From: Bettongia penicillata ogilbyi
Taxonomy: Eukaryota > Chordata > Mammalia > Diprotodontia > Potoroidae
DNA length: 64,000 nt
Assembly: GCA_023548195.1 (NCBI GenBank)
Contig: JAJHZJ010000311.1
Coordinates: forward strand, 2,185,836 to 2,249,835
Direction of reading: 5' to 3'
The notes beneath the pieces were generated by a model. That model was given only the letters and a program-made list of their open reading frames with translations, was not told where the DNA came from and did no database searches. Positions 9,765-19,949 of this stretch are shown piece by piece. Each line of letters opens with the position of its first letter. The stretch's first letter is position 1. The position numbers and the translations under genes were made by a program.

Positions 9765-9822
9765 GAATATTTGTAAAAGTGCTTGACAAATAGTAGGTAC
9801 TTGATAAATGCTTATTCCTCCA
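9765..9822 (+). mobile_element. MIR 3' end fragment, sense
   Basis: 'aaaagtgcttgacaaatagt' and 'aggtacttgataaatgctta' match the MIR 3' end. The 320 bases before it (9446-9764) hold nothing I recognise. Confidence 0.6.
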
Positions 9823-9914
9823 AGTCCCCCCCTCTATTTCCTGCCTTATATCCACCTACCTTGGTCCATAAAACCTCCCCAGGACACTGCTATCAGTTAC
9901 CCTTGCACATGACT

Positions 9915-10060
9915 GTCAAAGTTAATAGAAAGAGCACCGGCTACAAAGTCAGAGAACTTGGGTTCATTATGCCTCTGATACTTACTCCCAAGCCTCAGTT
10001 TCTGCATCTGTAAAATGAGAGGATGGGACTCTAGATGAACTCTGAGCTCCCTTCCAGCCC
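9915..10060 (+). mobile_element. THER-1/MIR3, sense
   Basis: 'gaaagagcaccggctacaaa', 'cctcagtttctgcatctgta', tail 'gaactctgagctcccttcca'. Its last bases start a local tandem duplication. Confidence 0.75.
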
Positions 10061-10245
10061 TGCATCTGGGTAGTAGAACAGTAAGAACAGAACAGAAAAC
10101 ACCGGAACCTCCATACCCCTCTCAAAAACCTCCCTTCCAGCCCTGCACCTTGGTGGAAAGGGGCTATCTGGGTAATGGAACAGAAAGAACAGAACAGAAA
10201 GCACCAGAACCTCCATACCCCCTCTCAAAAAACCTACCCCAAGTG
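10047..10245 (+). repeat. Imperfect tandem duplication beginning in a SINE tail
   Basis: Copy 1 (10047-10129) and copy 2 (from 10130) both start 'ctcccttccagccctgca' and share 'aacagaacagaaa' and 'ggaacctccatacccc/agaacctccatacccc'. Copy 2 holds about 20 extra bases ('ttggtggaaaggggctat') that are absent from copy 1. Confidence 0.85.
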
Positions 10246-10269
10246 TGCCACACAGCCAAGGAAAATCAG

Positions 10270-10467
10270 AATGAGGTAGTAGCAAGGGCAATGCAGAATC
10301 AGGAGACCTAGGTTCAAATTCTGACTCTAATACAAGTCGGTTGCTTTCACTGAACTTCAGTTTCCTAACCTACAAAACAGGGCTAATAAATATTTATACT
10401 ATTGACCTTTAAGGGTTTTGTGAATATTAAAGTAGACTGTAAAAATGTAGACTTTCATTAAGTTATA
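10270..10467 (+). mobile_element. MIR, sense
   Basis: 'caatgcagaatcaggagacc', 'actgaacttcagtttcctaa', 'gggctaataaatatttatac', and 'gttttgtgaatattaaagta' from the 3' half. Confidence 0.75.
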
Positions 10468-10478
10468 TTATATTATTT

Positions 10479-10720
10479 TTATTGCATGCCCAGGTGGCTA
10501 GGATAGAGTGCCAAGCCTGGAGTCAGGAAGACTCATCTGGCCTTGGATATTTTCTAGCTGTGAGACCCTGGGCTTGTCACTTAACCCTGCATGCCTCAGT
10601 TTCCCCATCTGTAAAATGAGCTAGAGAAGCAAATGATCAACCACTCCAATATCGCTGCCAAGAAAACCCGAAATGGGATCAGGAAAAGTCAGACATGACT
10701 GAAAAACAACTGAACAACAA
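10479..10720 (+). mobile_element. WSINE-type SINE, sense, with target duplication
   Basis: Head 'gcccaggtggctaggataga', body 'gagtcaggaagactcatctg', core 'ccctgggcttgtcacttaac', tail 'gccaagaaaacccgaaatgg' and end 'gactgaaaaacaactgaaca'. Flanked by ttatattattt at 10468-10478 and 10721-10731. Confidence 0.9.
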
Positions 10721-10854
10721 TTATATTATTTATAAATTAACTATAGAAATGTGCATTTTTATTTCAACCATGAGAAAGGCAGCCAGGCTGGGGTATGGCC
10801 CCAGGAGTCCTAGGTATGCATCTGCACTGGCTTCATTTCATGGCAAGATCCTTT

Positions 10855-11065
10855 CCATTAATGAATGAGTGAAAAAGCATTTATGGGCAGCTTACTAACC
10901 ATGTGCTATACATTCTAGAGACACAAATACAAAAGCAAAGTGCCTTCCCTCAAGGAGTTTACACCCTATTGGGGGAGATAATAATACACATGGGAAATGC
11001 TGGCCATGGAGGGACAATGTTATCTGGAATGACACAGGGATGGTGAGTGGAACTATAAGGAAATA
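10855..11065 (-). mobile_element. L2 3' end, antisense
   Basis: Antisense L2 3' UTR in order: 'ttaatgaatgagtgaaaaag', 'accatgtgctatacattcta', 'cccctcaagg'-like 'ttccctcaaggagtttacac', 'attgggggagataataatac'. Confidence 0.8.
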
Positions 11066-11074
11066 TTCTGAAAA

Positions 11075-11395
11075 AACCAATGTAAACAGAAAGGACCAAA
11101 AAAAAACAAATTTGAATGCTATGTAATCATAATGACCAAGAAACTTGGTTTTACAGAAAAGATAGAAAATTCACCTCTCTTCTTTCTGTGCAGACATGGT
11201 AGACTGTGGGCATAGAATGAATACCACATTTCCTATCAGACTTAGTTGATAAGTTATTTGGTTTGTTAACCTGCTTCTTCTCTCTTTTCTGTTCTTTGTT
11301 ATAAGGTATTATAAGGGAGACACGAGGAATATAGATAGAAATAAATGGAATTGAATGTAAAAACAAATAATATCAATAATTTTTAAAAGAACAAA
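11075..11395 (+). mobile_element. L1 3' UTR fragment, sense
   Basis: 'acaaatttgaatgctatgta' and 'atcataatgaccaagaaact' resemble the marsupial L1 3' UTR also seen at 50490. It is followed at once by another L1 end. Confidence 0.5.
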
Positions 11396-11845
11396 TTGTG
11401 ACACGTGAATGGAGTACTATGCTATAGGCAATGATGAATAAGATAATCACAGAGAAGCATGGAAAGGCCTGCTTGAACTGATGCAAAGTGAAATTGGTGG
11501 GGCCAAGAAAATACAATGACTATAAAGCAAGTAGAAAAAACAACCACAAACAAGGGAAAGTTAAGGCTGCAAAAATGTGAAAGAGCAGAACACGGCTCCA
11601 GTAAAGATTTCTAAGAAGACACTCCCCACATGAACCCTGTGGAAAGGAGGGAGGTTCATAGGTGTCCTATATTGTGTATATTTTCAGCCTTTTTAGCTGT
11701 ATCAATGAATTTTCTTCTCTTTCTTTCCTTTTCTTTTTTCTTTAAAAATATGACTTGTTACATGGGAAGATTCTCCAAGAAGATGAGAGAAGAATACTAG
11801 GGGGAATTGTGATGTAAAAAGCAAGGAATCAATAAAAAGTTTTTA
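11396..11845 (+). mobile_element. L1 3' end, sense
   Basis: 'atggagtactatgctatagg', 'gcttgaactgatgcaaagtg' and the pyrimidine run 'cttctctttctttccttttc' are L1 3' features, ending with 'caataaaaagtttttaagta'. It parallels 27440-27700 in the large L1. Confidence 0.65.
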
Positions 11846-12208
11846 AGTAAAAGAATATTCATGAAGAAACTTACAAGGTAATTAGAAAATCCATCATTCA
11901 TCCTTAAACATTCTTCAAATAAAAAGAAGCTATTAGTTGTGAATCCAGTGAGACAGATCAAAATTTGATTATGAGCTTTTAAAATTTGAACCATACAAAC
12001 TTCAGATCAGTCCAGCCAATCCGCTTAATTCCTTTAATATTGGATGGGCTAGTCTACCCAATCATGAAGTTTGGTTTGGCAATTCTTTCTATCACTGCTT
12101 CTACAAGTATGTTCTTGTCCCCCATTAGATTAGGAGCTTAAAAGTGAGATAGGATGGGGAGGGAAGCACTGGTCCTGTCTCTTTCTTCCAAGGTATACTG
12201 CCATACTG

Positions 12209-12209
<1 letters not shown>
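11846..12209. other. Unassigned sequence
   Basis: Nothing nameable. 'cccccattagattaggagct' near 12120 recalls a short L2 3' end word, too short to call. Confidence 0.35.

Positions 12210-12268
<59 letters not shown>
12210..12268 (+). repeat. (CA)n microsatellite, pure
   Basis: 59 bases of uninterrupted CA. Likely polymorphic in length. Confidence 0.98.
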
Positions 12269-12270
<2 letters not shown>

Positions 12271-12299
12271 ATGCACAAAATCAGATAATGTAGTGCATT

Positions 12300-12380
12300 T
12301 CAATGAATGTCTAGTGGATTGCAAAAGAGACATGAGACATGGTTCCTGTCTTCAGGGAGCTTATAGTCCCAATGGGGAGG
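12300..12380 (-). mobile_element. L2 3' end fragment, antisense
   Basis: 'ttcctgtcttcagggagctt' and 'atagtcccaatggggaggaa' are the antisense L2 3' UTR signature. The downstream L1 cuts it off. Confidence 0.65.
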
Positions 12381-12393
12381 AAAAATATTCAGT

Positions 12394-12820
12394 GGAATCA
12401 TTAGTTAATACTACAAGCTAGTTTGTGGCTTTGCAAAATGGTACATATAGTAAGCCAGAGAACCTAGGAGGCAGTGCTGAAAAAGAGAGTTTCTGACATG
12501 ACCAATAAAAATGCCCAGAACTTATGATGAAAGGTGCTGCCCATCTCCACAGAAAGGACTGGTAGAGCCTGAATGCAGATCGAAGATACTTTTTCTTTAT
12601 TATTTTTTTTGGGGGGGAGGGTTGTCTGTGTTTTCTTTCATGGCATGACTTACATGGAAATGTGTTTTGCATGACTACACATATATAAGCTATGTCACAT
12701 GGTTTCCTTCTCAACCAGGGGAGAAGAGGAGAGATGGAGCTTGGAACTCAAAATTTGAAACTGTTTTTACATGTAATGGGGAGTGGGGTGTGAATAAAAT
12801 ATCAAAAAAAAAAAAAAAAG
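12394..12820 (+). mobile_element. L1 3' end with poly-A, sense
   Basis: The part from about 12520 is L1 3' UTR: 'gactggtagagcctgaatgc', 'catggaaatgtgttttgcat', 'ggaactcaaaatttgaaact', then 'aataaaatatc' and a 17-base A run. Candidate target duplication: aaaatattcagt (12382-12393) and aaaatactcagt (12821-12832), 11 of 12 matching. I do not recognise 12397-12515. Confidence 0.7.
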
Positions 12821-12839
12821 AAAATACTCAGTATCTGAA

Positions 12840-13200
12840 GATGAAATTTTGAGTGTAAAGAACAATAAAGGAGTAAGTGTCCTCGGATGGCCGAGTATGT
12901 GGATGAGAGAAGGTGTAAGAAGACTCAAAAGGCAGGAAAGGAAAAAGTTCTAAAAAGCTTTAAAATCCAAACAGAATTTTATATTTGATTCTAAAGGCAA
13001 TAGGGAGCCATTGGAGTTTATTGGATAGGGGAAAGGGAATTGTGACATGGTCAGGTTCAACAAAGCAAAGAGAAGATTCCAAGGAGAAAAGCAGAAACAA
13101 AGGTTACATAGGCCAGAGAAGAGCATGGGCAGTGTTCAAGGAGACCAGGCTGGGTGGAGTTACTGAAGGAGAGTTAGATCATTAGTTTGGGGATAAATTC
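12840..13200 (-). mobile_element. L2 ORF2 C-terminal region, antisense
   Basis: 'aattttatatttgattctaa', 'aggcaatagggagccattgg' and 'ttgtgacatggtcaggttca' align with the L2 copies at 20380, 43680 and 54830. The frame is lost. Confidence 0.75.
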
Positions 13201-13290
13201 CAGAGGATCTTGAACTGCCAACTTACACTTTGGATTTTAACCAATATAGAATGAGAATCCATCTTGGCATCTCTCCCTAAGGCACTAGAT

Positions 13291-13494
13291 CAGAGGTGGG
13301 AAACCTGCGGCCTCGAGGTCACATATGGCCCTCTAGGTCCTCAAGTGCAGGCTTTTGACTGAATCCAAACTCCACAAAATAAATCGCCTTAATAAAAGGA
13401 TTTGTTCTGTAAAATTTGGACTCAGTCAAAAGGTCACACTCGAGGACCTAGAAAGCCACAGGTGTTCTCAAGACTGCAAGTTTCCCGCCCCCTG
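13291..13494. mobile_element. hAT MITE, 204 bp, palindromic
   Basis: Two arms of about 100 bp are near reverse complements: 'ctaggtcctcaagtgcaggc' against 'cacactcgaggacctagaaa', and 'ttgactgaatccaaactcca' against 'aaaatttggactcagtcaaa'. Ends are cagaggtggg... and ...ccccctg. Flanks cactagat (13283-13290) and tactagat (13495-13502) match at 7 of 8, the hAT duplication length. Smaller relatives lie at 34576 and 37148. Confidence 0.88.
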
Positions 13495-13502
13495 TACTAG
13501 AT

Positions 13503-14320
13503 TCTTCATATTTCTCCATTCAAGGCCCATTCATCCCTACCTTTTGTTTTCTTAACTCATTCATGACAAATCAGCACCCTTAATCTCATGTTGATTCATT
13601 ATTTTTCTAACCTTTGGTGTGAAATCATATAAAGGGCCTTTAGAAATTCTAAACAGATTATCACTAGAGCTTCCCTTTAATTTATGGTTAACTACATTTA
13701 ACACATGTGAAGAATTCTATAATCAGATTGTGTTCTGGCAAGGTTTGCTGTGGCACAAAGTTAGTTTGAAAAATTTGGTCCATCTACCCTTTATTATAGA
13801 TCCTATTTGTTTACCCAAAATAGAAAGATTTCCTGGTATCTATGTCCTACGTTCCTCCTAGGTCATTCCTAGGAAAGATAGTAACACGCCATTCTTCTAA
13901 TGTGATGGCCACATATAATCACAGACTGATCTGCACAACGGAACTCCAGAAGACATTGAGGCCTTTTACCAGGTAGAATCTGAGGCTGCTCAGCAGATAG
14001 TCCCTGGACTTGCCACCTGACCTTGTCACTCTGCAGAATATCCCTCCCTCAACCTGCTGGCTCCCATGTGTTTCTTCCCCACTTTCGTTCCAAACCAACA
14101 GGACCATCTTCCCCAACTGGATAAATAACAGCTGCTTGGCCGGACACCTGGATCCTTCCTACCTTCCTAATGCCAAGCTTTGCCTGATGAGCTTGTCACA
14201 CTTCAAGGGCATGAGAGAGTCAGTGCTTCTGTCTGCCAGTGTGTTCCTCTGCCTCATCCCCCACACGGAACTTCTCTTCCTCAGTGCTGGAAATGTGGCA
14301 GCCCAAGGATGGCAGGGTCA
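13503..14320. other. About 0.8 kb unassigned; no supportable gene
   Basis: The 171-codon frame 14010-14525 is the longest here, but its composition looks like chance: no domain, and it runs into an antisense L1 end. 13619-13861 (80 codons) is also unrecognised. Confidence 0.4.
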
Positions 14321-14665
14321 GTGCTTCTATTTATTTAAATTGTTTATTTCTTCAATTAACAAAAGTCAACTTTCCCACTGTACCCCAACCACTGAAAACA
14401 AACAAACCTTTGTAACACAGAAGCATCGTCAAGCAAAACCAGTTCCCACAGTGGCCACAGTGGCCATGGCCATAAATAAGTTTCTCATTCTGCACCCTGT
14501 GTTAATCACCTCCGTCAGGAGGTAGGTAGCAGGCTTCATCGATGCTTCCCTGGAATCATAGCTGGTCCTCGCTTTAATCAGAGCTCTTAAGTTTCTCGAA
14601 GTTGTTTGTTTTTAGTGTAGTTGTTTCTGTATAAATTGTTCTCTTGACTGCTCATTTCCCTCCTC
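14321..14665 (-). mobile_element. L1 3' end, antisense
   Basis: 'aagtttctcattctgcaccc', 'aggaggtaggtagcaggctt', 'atcagagctcttaagtttct' and 'tgtataaattgttctcttga' form a series I associate with the antisense 3' portion of a marsupial L1 family. The end words match the start of the window. Confidence 0.55.
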
Positions 14666-15174
14666 CTCCATTCATCACTGCTTCTACTTTTCAGTACCCC
14701 ATCCTCAGAGTGATACTTTCCTTCCCCAGTGTTGGAGATATGCCAACTGGAACTGGGGTAGAGTAAGATGGGAAGGAGAAGCAGCCCATACTCAGCATTA
14801 ATGATCTCTATATCAAGGATATCCTGGACCTCACTTGGCTTTCATCCCTGGGGAGTCTGAAAACAGACACTAAGAGATTTCCAATTTTGCCACCACCAAT
14901 AGGATGGACGACAGGAACCTGGACCAAACCCACTGACAGCAGATGGTCTTCCCTGGGGCCTGTCTCTGTGCTAGGGTTCTCAGTATTTAAAGTTTGGGAA
15001 GAGACAACTCTCAGCATTTATCCAAAAAAGGCTCAGCCTCCTCCTGCTGGCATTATGGTGCTGTTTCCGCTTTTCCTAGTGTCACAGGGTACAGGTAGAA
15101 TGAGATCTTGGCAGTGCTACTGGCCCACTGTCAAGGGAGGGCCAATGTCACCACCATGAGGTTATCTCAGAGCT
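14666..15174. other. Unassigned sequence
   Basis: No repeat or exon recognised. Overlapping frames on both strands (about 70-90 codons) have no familiar domain. Confidence 0.35.
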
Positions 15175-15644
15175 CAAATGAAACGCAGACACCATCTAGA
15201 CCAACCTGTACCTGCACAGAAATCCCCAAGCGACTTCCCTGCCTTTGTGAAAGCCTCCAGTAAAGGGCGACTTTACCACCTCCTACGTTGGCCCATTCTG
15301 CTTGTAGAAGGGTTTAATTGTTAAGAAGTTTTGCCTTATATTGGACCTAAAAATACCTCTTCATTAATTCTACCCATTGCTTTTAGTTCTGCCCTCTGGG
15401 ATCAAGCAAAACAAGATTAATTCTGTTTCACTAGACATTCCTTTAAATATTCAAAGGCAATAACCTCAGTCTTCTCCTTTTCCAGGGAAATTATTCCCAC
15501 TTCCCTCAATTTATACTCATGAGGCTTTGCTTCCAGTTCCCTTTGCATTCACATCACCCTCCTCTGGGTGCTCTCCAATGAATCAATATCCTTCCTAAAA
15601 TGTGGCAACCAGAACCGAAAACAATATGTAAGCCTTGACTGACA

Positions 15645-15890
15645 CCACCTCCCTCCGCTTACTCTACTTTGCATCCGCCGCTTTGTCTGGATTCAGCTAC
15701 AAAGAACAAGATTCCTGCCCCTTGGTGTCCCCTGAACCTGCTTCCCTGCCCTCTCCCTCATTAGATTATAAGTGCCTTCAGGGCAGAGACTGTCTCTCTT
15801 TATTGATCGTATTTCTAGTGCTTAGTTAGCCCAGTGCCTAGCACACAGTAGGTGCTTAATAAATGTTTATTGGATTGTATTGGATTAGAA
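15645..15890 (+). mobile_element. L2 3' end, sense, inside CR1
   Basis: 'ccctcattagattataagtg', 'ccttcagggcagagactgtc', 'agcacacagtaggtgcttaa' then 'taaatgttt' is the L2 3' terminus. It inserted in the CR1, so it is younger than that copy. Confidence 0.85.
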
Positions 15891-16184
15891 ATGGTCTATC
15901 TAACCTAGATTACTATCAGCTAGAAATTATCACCTCCTTCCTTTTTGAACCCTGGCTCTCTTAATGTAGCCTAATGTTGCACTGGCCTTTTGACCTGCCA
16001 TGTCATAAGCAGCTGTGTTGATTTTTTTTCACAGAAGTAACTATGTCTAGTTGTGGATTTTTTTTTTAAATCCAAGTATAGACAGTTACACTTATCCCAA
16101 TTAATTTCTTTAAAATAAATCATTTTATTCCCACCAAATTCAGCCCCTCTGTTCTTGTCCCTTGGGATGTTTTTGGAACTGGAC

Positions 16185-16380
16185 CCTGTGCTAAACACTT
16201 AACAATGGCTATCTCATTGGATCATCACGACAACACTGGGAGATGGGTGCTATTATTATCCTCATGTTACAGAGGAGGAAACTGAGGCAGGCAGAGGTTA
16301 AATGACTTGCCCAGGGTCACACACAGCTCCTAAGTGTCTGAGGTCACATTTGAACTCAAGTCTTACATCTGGTATCATTC
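16185..16380 (-). mobile_element. MIR, antisense, inside CR1
   Basis: 'ctcattggatcatcacgaca', 'aaatgacttgcccagggtca', 'gaggtcacatttgaactcaa'. Sits at the second break of the CR1. Confidence 0.88.
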
Positions 16381-16700
16381 AACAAGTTCGGAAACTAACC
16401 AAGCATCCTACTGTCTGGTCCACAGGGGTAACATGACAGATTCTGTCAAGTGCTTTGGTGAAATACATTTCTACTCTGTTTATCATATGAACCCAATCTA
16501 TTTTCTAGTAAATCTATCAAAAATGAAGTGAGGTTAGTCAGCCATGACCTAGTCTGGAATAGGCAATCGTTTCTTTCCTAGATTTTCATGAACCATCCCT
16601 GTAATAATATGTTTTAGAATTGGGTCTATGTTTTAGCCATTGGCAACAAGATCATTAGACCACAATTTGAATACTTTACCCAATAAATGCTCATTTCCTT

Positions 16701-17127
16701 CCTTTTTCCCTTCACGCTTTTGAATGAATGAATGAAAACTGTTCAAAAATAAATGGGATTCCTCAGTAGATAATGAGTTTTCTGACACTGTAGGTATTCA
16801 AATAAAGATTGGATGACCCCAGACATAATGGAGAAAACATTCACTCTTTTGATTCTAAACTGCAATCCCTTCTGAGCCTAAGAATCAATCATTCTAACTA
16901 GCTGTGTGATCTGGAAAAATTATGAAACTTGTCTCAATCCTACAATTTCTTCATCATTTCTAGCTTTTGAAATAATTGACATCACAGAACCCATAAATGA
17001 AGTCCTGACATAATAGGACTGAAGCGAATCCACGACAAAGCACAGTGATATCATTGATTTGTTGTCTTATTTCTGAGTTTTTGAGACAAAACTCTAGAAA
17101 AAATTTCTCACAACCTGTCAGAGACAT
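16701..17127. other. Mostly unassigned; trace of MIR
   Basis: 16890-16975 has 'ctaactagctgtgtgatctg' followed by 'tacaatttcttcatcatttc', a decayed sense MIR core. The rest is unrecognised. Confidence 0.4.
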
Positions 17128-17222
17128 CTTTCAATTGATGGGCCTACTGTGGGCAAGGCCCTGTGCTGGACAAAACTCAGTCTCTGTCCTTAGGAAGCTT
17201 ACAGTTCTATTGGAGGAAGGGA
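17128..17222 (-). mobile_element. L2 3' end fragment, antisense
   Basis: 'gcaaggccctgtgctggaca', 'tctctgtccttaggaagctt' and 'acagttctattggaggaagg'. Confidence 0.75.
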
Positions 17223-17945
17223 ATCGTTGTGGCTTCTCTACCTTGAAAGGTCCTAAAATTCTGCTGTAGTGCCCTTGGGTATGGAGCTGGAAAGCTGCCT
17301 CATAGGGGAGTTGGCACAGTTTCACTTAAAAAAAAATCAGAAGCTATATCAGTAGCCTAAACCTCCCAGGAAACTCTGTCCAGGCACCTGGAATTACAGG
17401 TATTTTACCGTGCCTGCTTCGGACAGAGACTACCACTGAAACAATTTAGGTGAAACTAGAGAGGCAATCTCTGACTCACTCCTGTCTTCCTGCGTGCCCT
17501 TTCTTTCCCTGTTCCCAGAGGCTAGAAGCAGTGGGGAAATAACTGTCCAGGATTTGCATGGTCAAAGATCCCACCCAGATAGCAGTCAGTACATCTTATT
17601 ACATCAGCAACAGAGATGAATCAGAGAGATTCCAACTCGCCAGCCTTGAATAGTGAGGGGGCCAACAACACCAGTGAGTGCAGAAGAAGAGCAAAATACA
17701 ATTGCATAACTAATGTGAAAATTGATTCCAAATCAGAGAGAAAGAAATAGAAAATCTGTTTGGAATGTTAAGGCCTAAGGAGATGGACTGGCTAGATTCC
17801 AGTACACAGGGAAAACTGACACATTAGGTAGGATAGAACTTCCCCAGAAAGAAATTGAACTAAAGGAAGCACTTCTGGGATTCAGCTGGCTTATGCTATC
17901 TCCTTGCTGCCCATCATTACTGGGGAGAATGCTTCTCTTGGGTGC
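17223..17945. other. About 0.7 kb unassigned
   Basis: No repeat, exon or CpG cluster recognised. Confidence 0.35.
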
Positions 17946-18365
17946 TGGGTTCTGACAGTTGTATGAAGAGAAGGTGAAGGACCTGAAGATGTTTTATCTG
18001 GAGAAGAAAAGGCTTTAGATATTACATGATAGTTGCCCTGAAGTGTTTGAAGGCCTGTCACATGGAAAAGAAATTTGAATTATTCTGCTTGGCCCCAGAA
18101 AGCAGAAGTAGGGCCAATAGGTAGAATCTGCAAAGAGGCAGATTTAGAAATCATTTTTTAAAAAAAAACAAAAACCTTCCCAATGAGAGCTGTTATAAAG
18201 GGAACCATGCTGGAAGTGAGCTCTCCATAACAGAAGGGCATCAAGGAGAGGAGAGAGTAGATGACTACTTTGGGGGAGATGTTCAAGAAGGGATTCCTAG
18301 TCAGTTAGGAGTTGGACTATGTGATATCTGGGAATTCTTCTAACTCTGAGAATGAATCAATGAAA
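17946..18365 (-). mobile_element. CR1/L3 3' region, antisense
   Basis: 'tgccctgaagtgtttgaagg', 'attctgcttggccccagaaa', 'tgagagctgttataaaggga', 'aagggattcctagtcagtta' and 'ttcttctaactctgagaatg' follow the antisense CR1 3' order. Related copies at 31656, 34423 and 55485. Confidence 0.8.
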
Positions 18366-18384
18366 TTTTTGGATATCATAATAG

Positions 18385-18520
18385 TAGAAACGCTACTGCC
18401 CAGTACAAGCCAGAGACCTGAACTCTACACTTGGCTTCGCAACTAACTAGCTGTGCAACCATAGAAAGTCAGTGGCCTTCTCTGAGCCTCAATGTTGTCA
18501 CTTGTTAAATGAGATATCAA
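18385..18520 (+). mobile_element. MIR, sense
   Basis: 'agccagagacctgaactcta', 'ctaactagctgtgcaaccat', 'tctctgagcctcaatgttgt'. Abuts the CR1. Confidence 0.75.
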
Positions 18521-18594
18521 TTCACCATAGACTTTGAACTTCAGACTTTTATCAGACTGACATCCAAAATCAATGTGGAATTAATTCAGGCTCA

Positions 18595-19555
18595 AAAGAT
18601 TAAGGGTCATTACTCAATATTGGGACAAGTAGACAACAATGACTTTTCAAAAGAAACTCTATCTATGTAGTTACATATATAATTATAATATATACTAGCA
18701 TATACTATATATCAACAGATATATCAATAGATTATATATATAATATATAAACTATCAATAACTACTGATGGAAATTATCAAAATCATGAATAATCAGGAA
18801 ATGCAAATTAAAACAAACACAAGCTATTACTTCATACCCATAAAGCTACAAAGATGCTAAAAGATGTAAAACTCATTATTGGAAGGATTATGGGAAGACA
18901 GACACAATTATTCATTGTGAATAGAGCTTTGAATTAGTTCATCTATTTGGAAAAATAATTTGGAATTATGCAAGAAAAGTGATTAAATTGCTCATATCCT
19001 TCAAACCAGAGATTCTACCTCTGGGACTATATCCCAAGAAGGTTATTGACAGCAAGAAAAGGCCTACACTTACAAAAATGTCCATAGCATCATTATTTGT
19101 AATTTAAAAAATGGAAGCAAAATGTGATCCCAAAGATTGAGGGAATGGCTGAGCAAATTATAGTTTATGAATGTAATTAAATATTATTGCACTATAAGGA
19201 ACAACAAATGCAAAGAATTCAGAGGAAATTGGGAAGGCTTGTATGGAGTGACCCAGGGTAAAGAAATAGAACCAGGAAAATAACAAAAGTAATGACTTTG
19301 ACCATGTAAATAAAGTCTACATCTGGAAGCTACAAAAATGGTCAATCACAAATCAAGTTTAGTAGGATACTGTCAAAAACTAAGTCAATCCTTCCTTTCT
19401 GTCAAGAGACTTATTTATAAAGAATGTACTTTGTAAGGGCAGGGGTCAGGGGGGAAATCATTGGGGTATTTGTTGGGAAGTGTCTGTTGTATCAAAACAA
19501 AATATAGCAATACATTTAACCAAAAAGAAACATTTTTTTAAAAAAAAGAAACTAG
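18595..19555 (+). mobile_element. L1 ORF2 end and 3' UTR, sense
   Basis: ORF2-end words: 'gaaatgcaaattaaaacaaa', 'gattctacctctgggactat', 'atcccaagaaggttattgac'; 3' UTR from about 19230 ('gcttgtatggagtgacccag'). An AT-rich satellite-like run (18667-18755, 'atagattatatatataatat') interrupts the ORF2 part. Ends in an A-rich run at 19535-19550. No frame survives. Confidence 0.8.
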
Positions 19556-19727
19556 GAGTTCTGTTAGTAGCTGGAAAATAAAATAAAATGAGGTGGTTCT
19601 GTAAATTGTCTCCTTTTCAGCTCTAACTTTCTAAGGTACTATGGATTTGATTTATCCAAGCTTTTCTAGAAAGGCAATTTCATTCTGGAGATTCATTCAG
19701 AGGCATTCATTTATTCATTCATTTATG

Positions 19728-19945
19728 AGAAGTGTCATGGTACTTAGAGTTAGGAGAAACCAAGTTTGGAATCCTGCTTATAAGACCATGTGACCATGAT
19801 CATTTAACTTCTTGTAGCCTCAATTTCCTTTTCTGCAAAGTGAGAGTAGTAAGAAAACTTAGTACCTATTTCATAAGGTCACTGTAAGGCTCAAATGAGA
19901 TCAGGCATATAAGGGCATTGCATACCTCAATATGTTATAAAAATG
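19728..19945 (+). mobile_element. MIR, sense
   Basis: 'gtacttagagttaggagaaa', 'agcctcaatttccttttctg', 'cacctattt'-like 'tacctatttcataaggtcac', 'gctcaaatgagatcaggcat'. Nearly full length. Confidence 0.8.
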
Positions 19946-19949
19946 TCAG

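Larger units (their letters stand above)
15175..16700 (+). mobile_element. L3/CR1 LINE 3' region, sense, split twice
   Basis: Three pieces in consistent order: 15175-15640 ('accaacctgtacctgcacag', 'agttctgccctctgggatca', 'tcctaaaatgtggcaaccag'); 15895-16180 ('atgtagcctaatgttgcact', 'cttgtcccttgggatgtttt'); 16385-16700 ('tgtcaagtgctttggtgaaa', 'atgaagtgaggttagtcagc', 'ccctgtaataatatgtttta'). The breaks are an L2 and a MIR. CR1/L3 is among the oldest mammalian LINE strata. Confidence 0.8.

Noticed and set aside
14010..14525. 171-codon open frame on the plus strand
   Set aside because: Longest frame in the window, but no domain or family likeness, and its 3' part runs through an antisense L1 end. 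Expected by chance in 64 kb.
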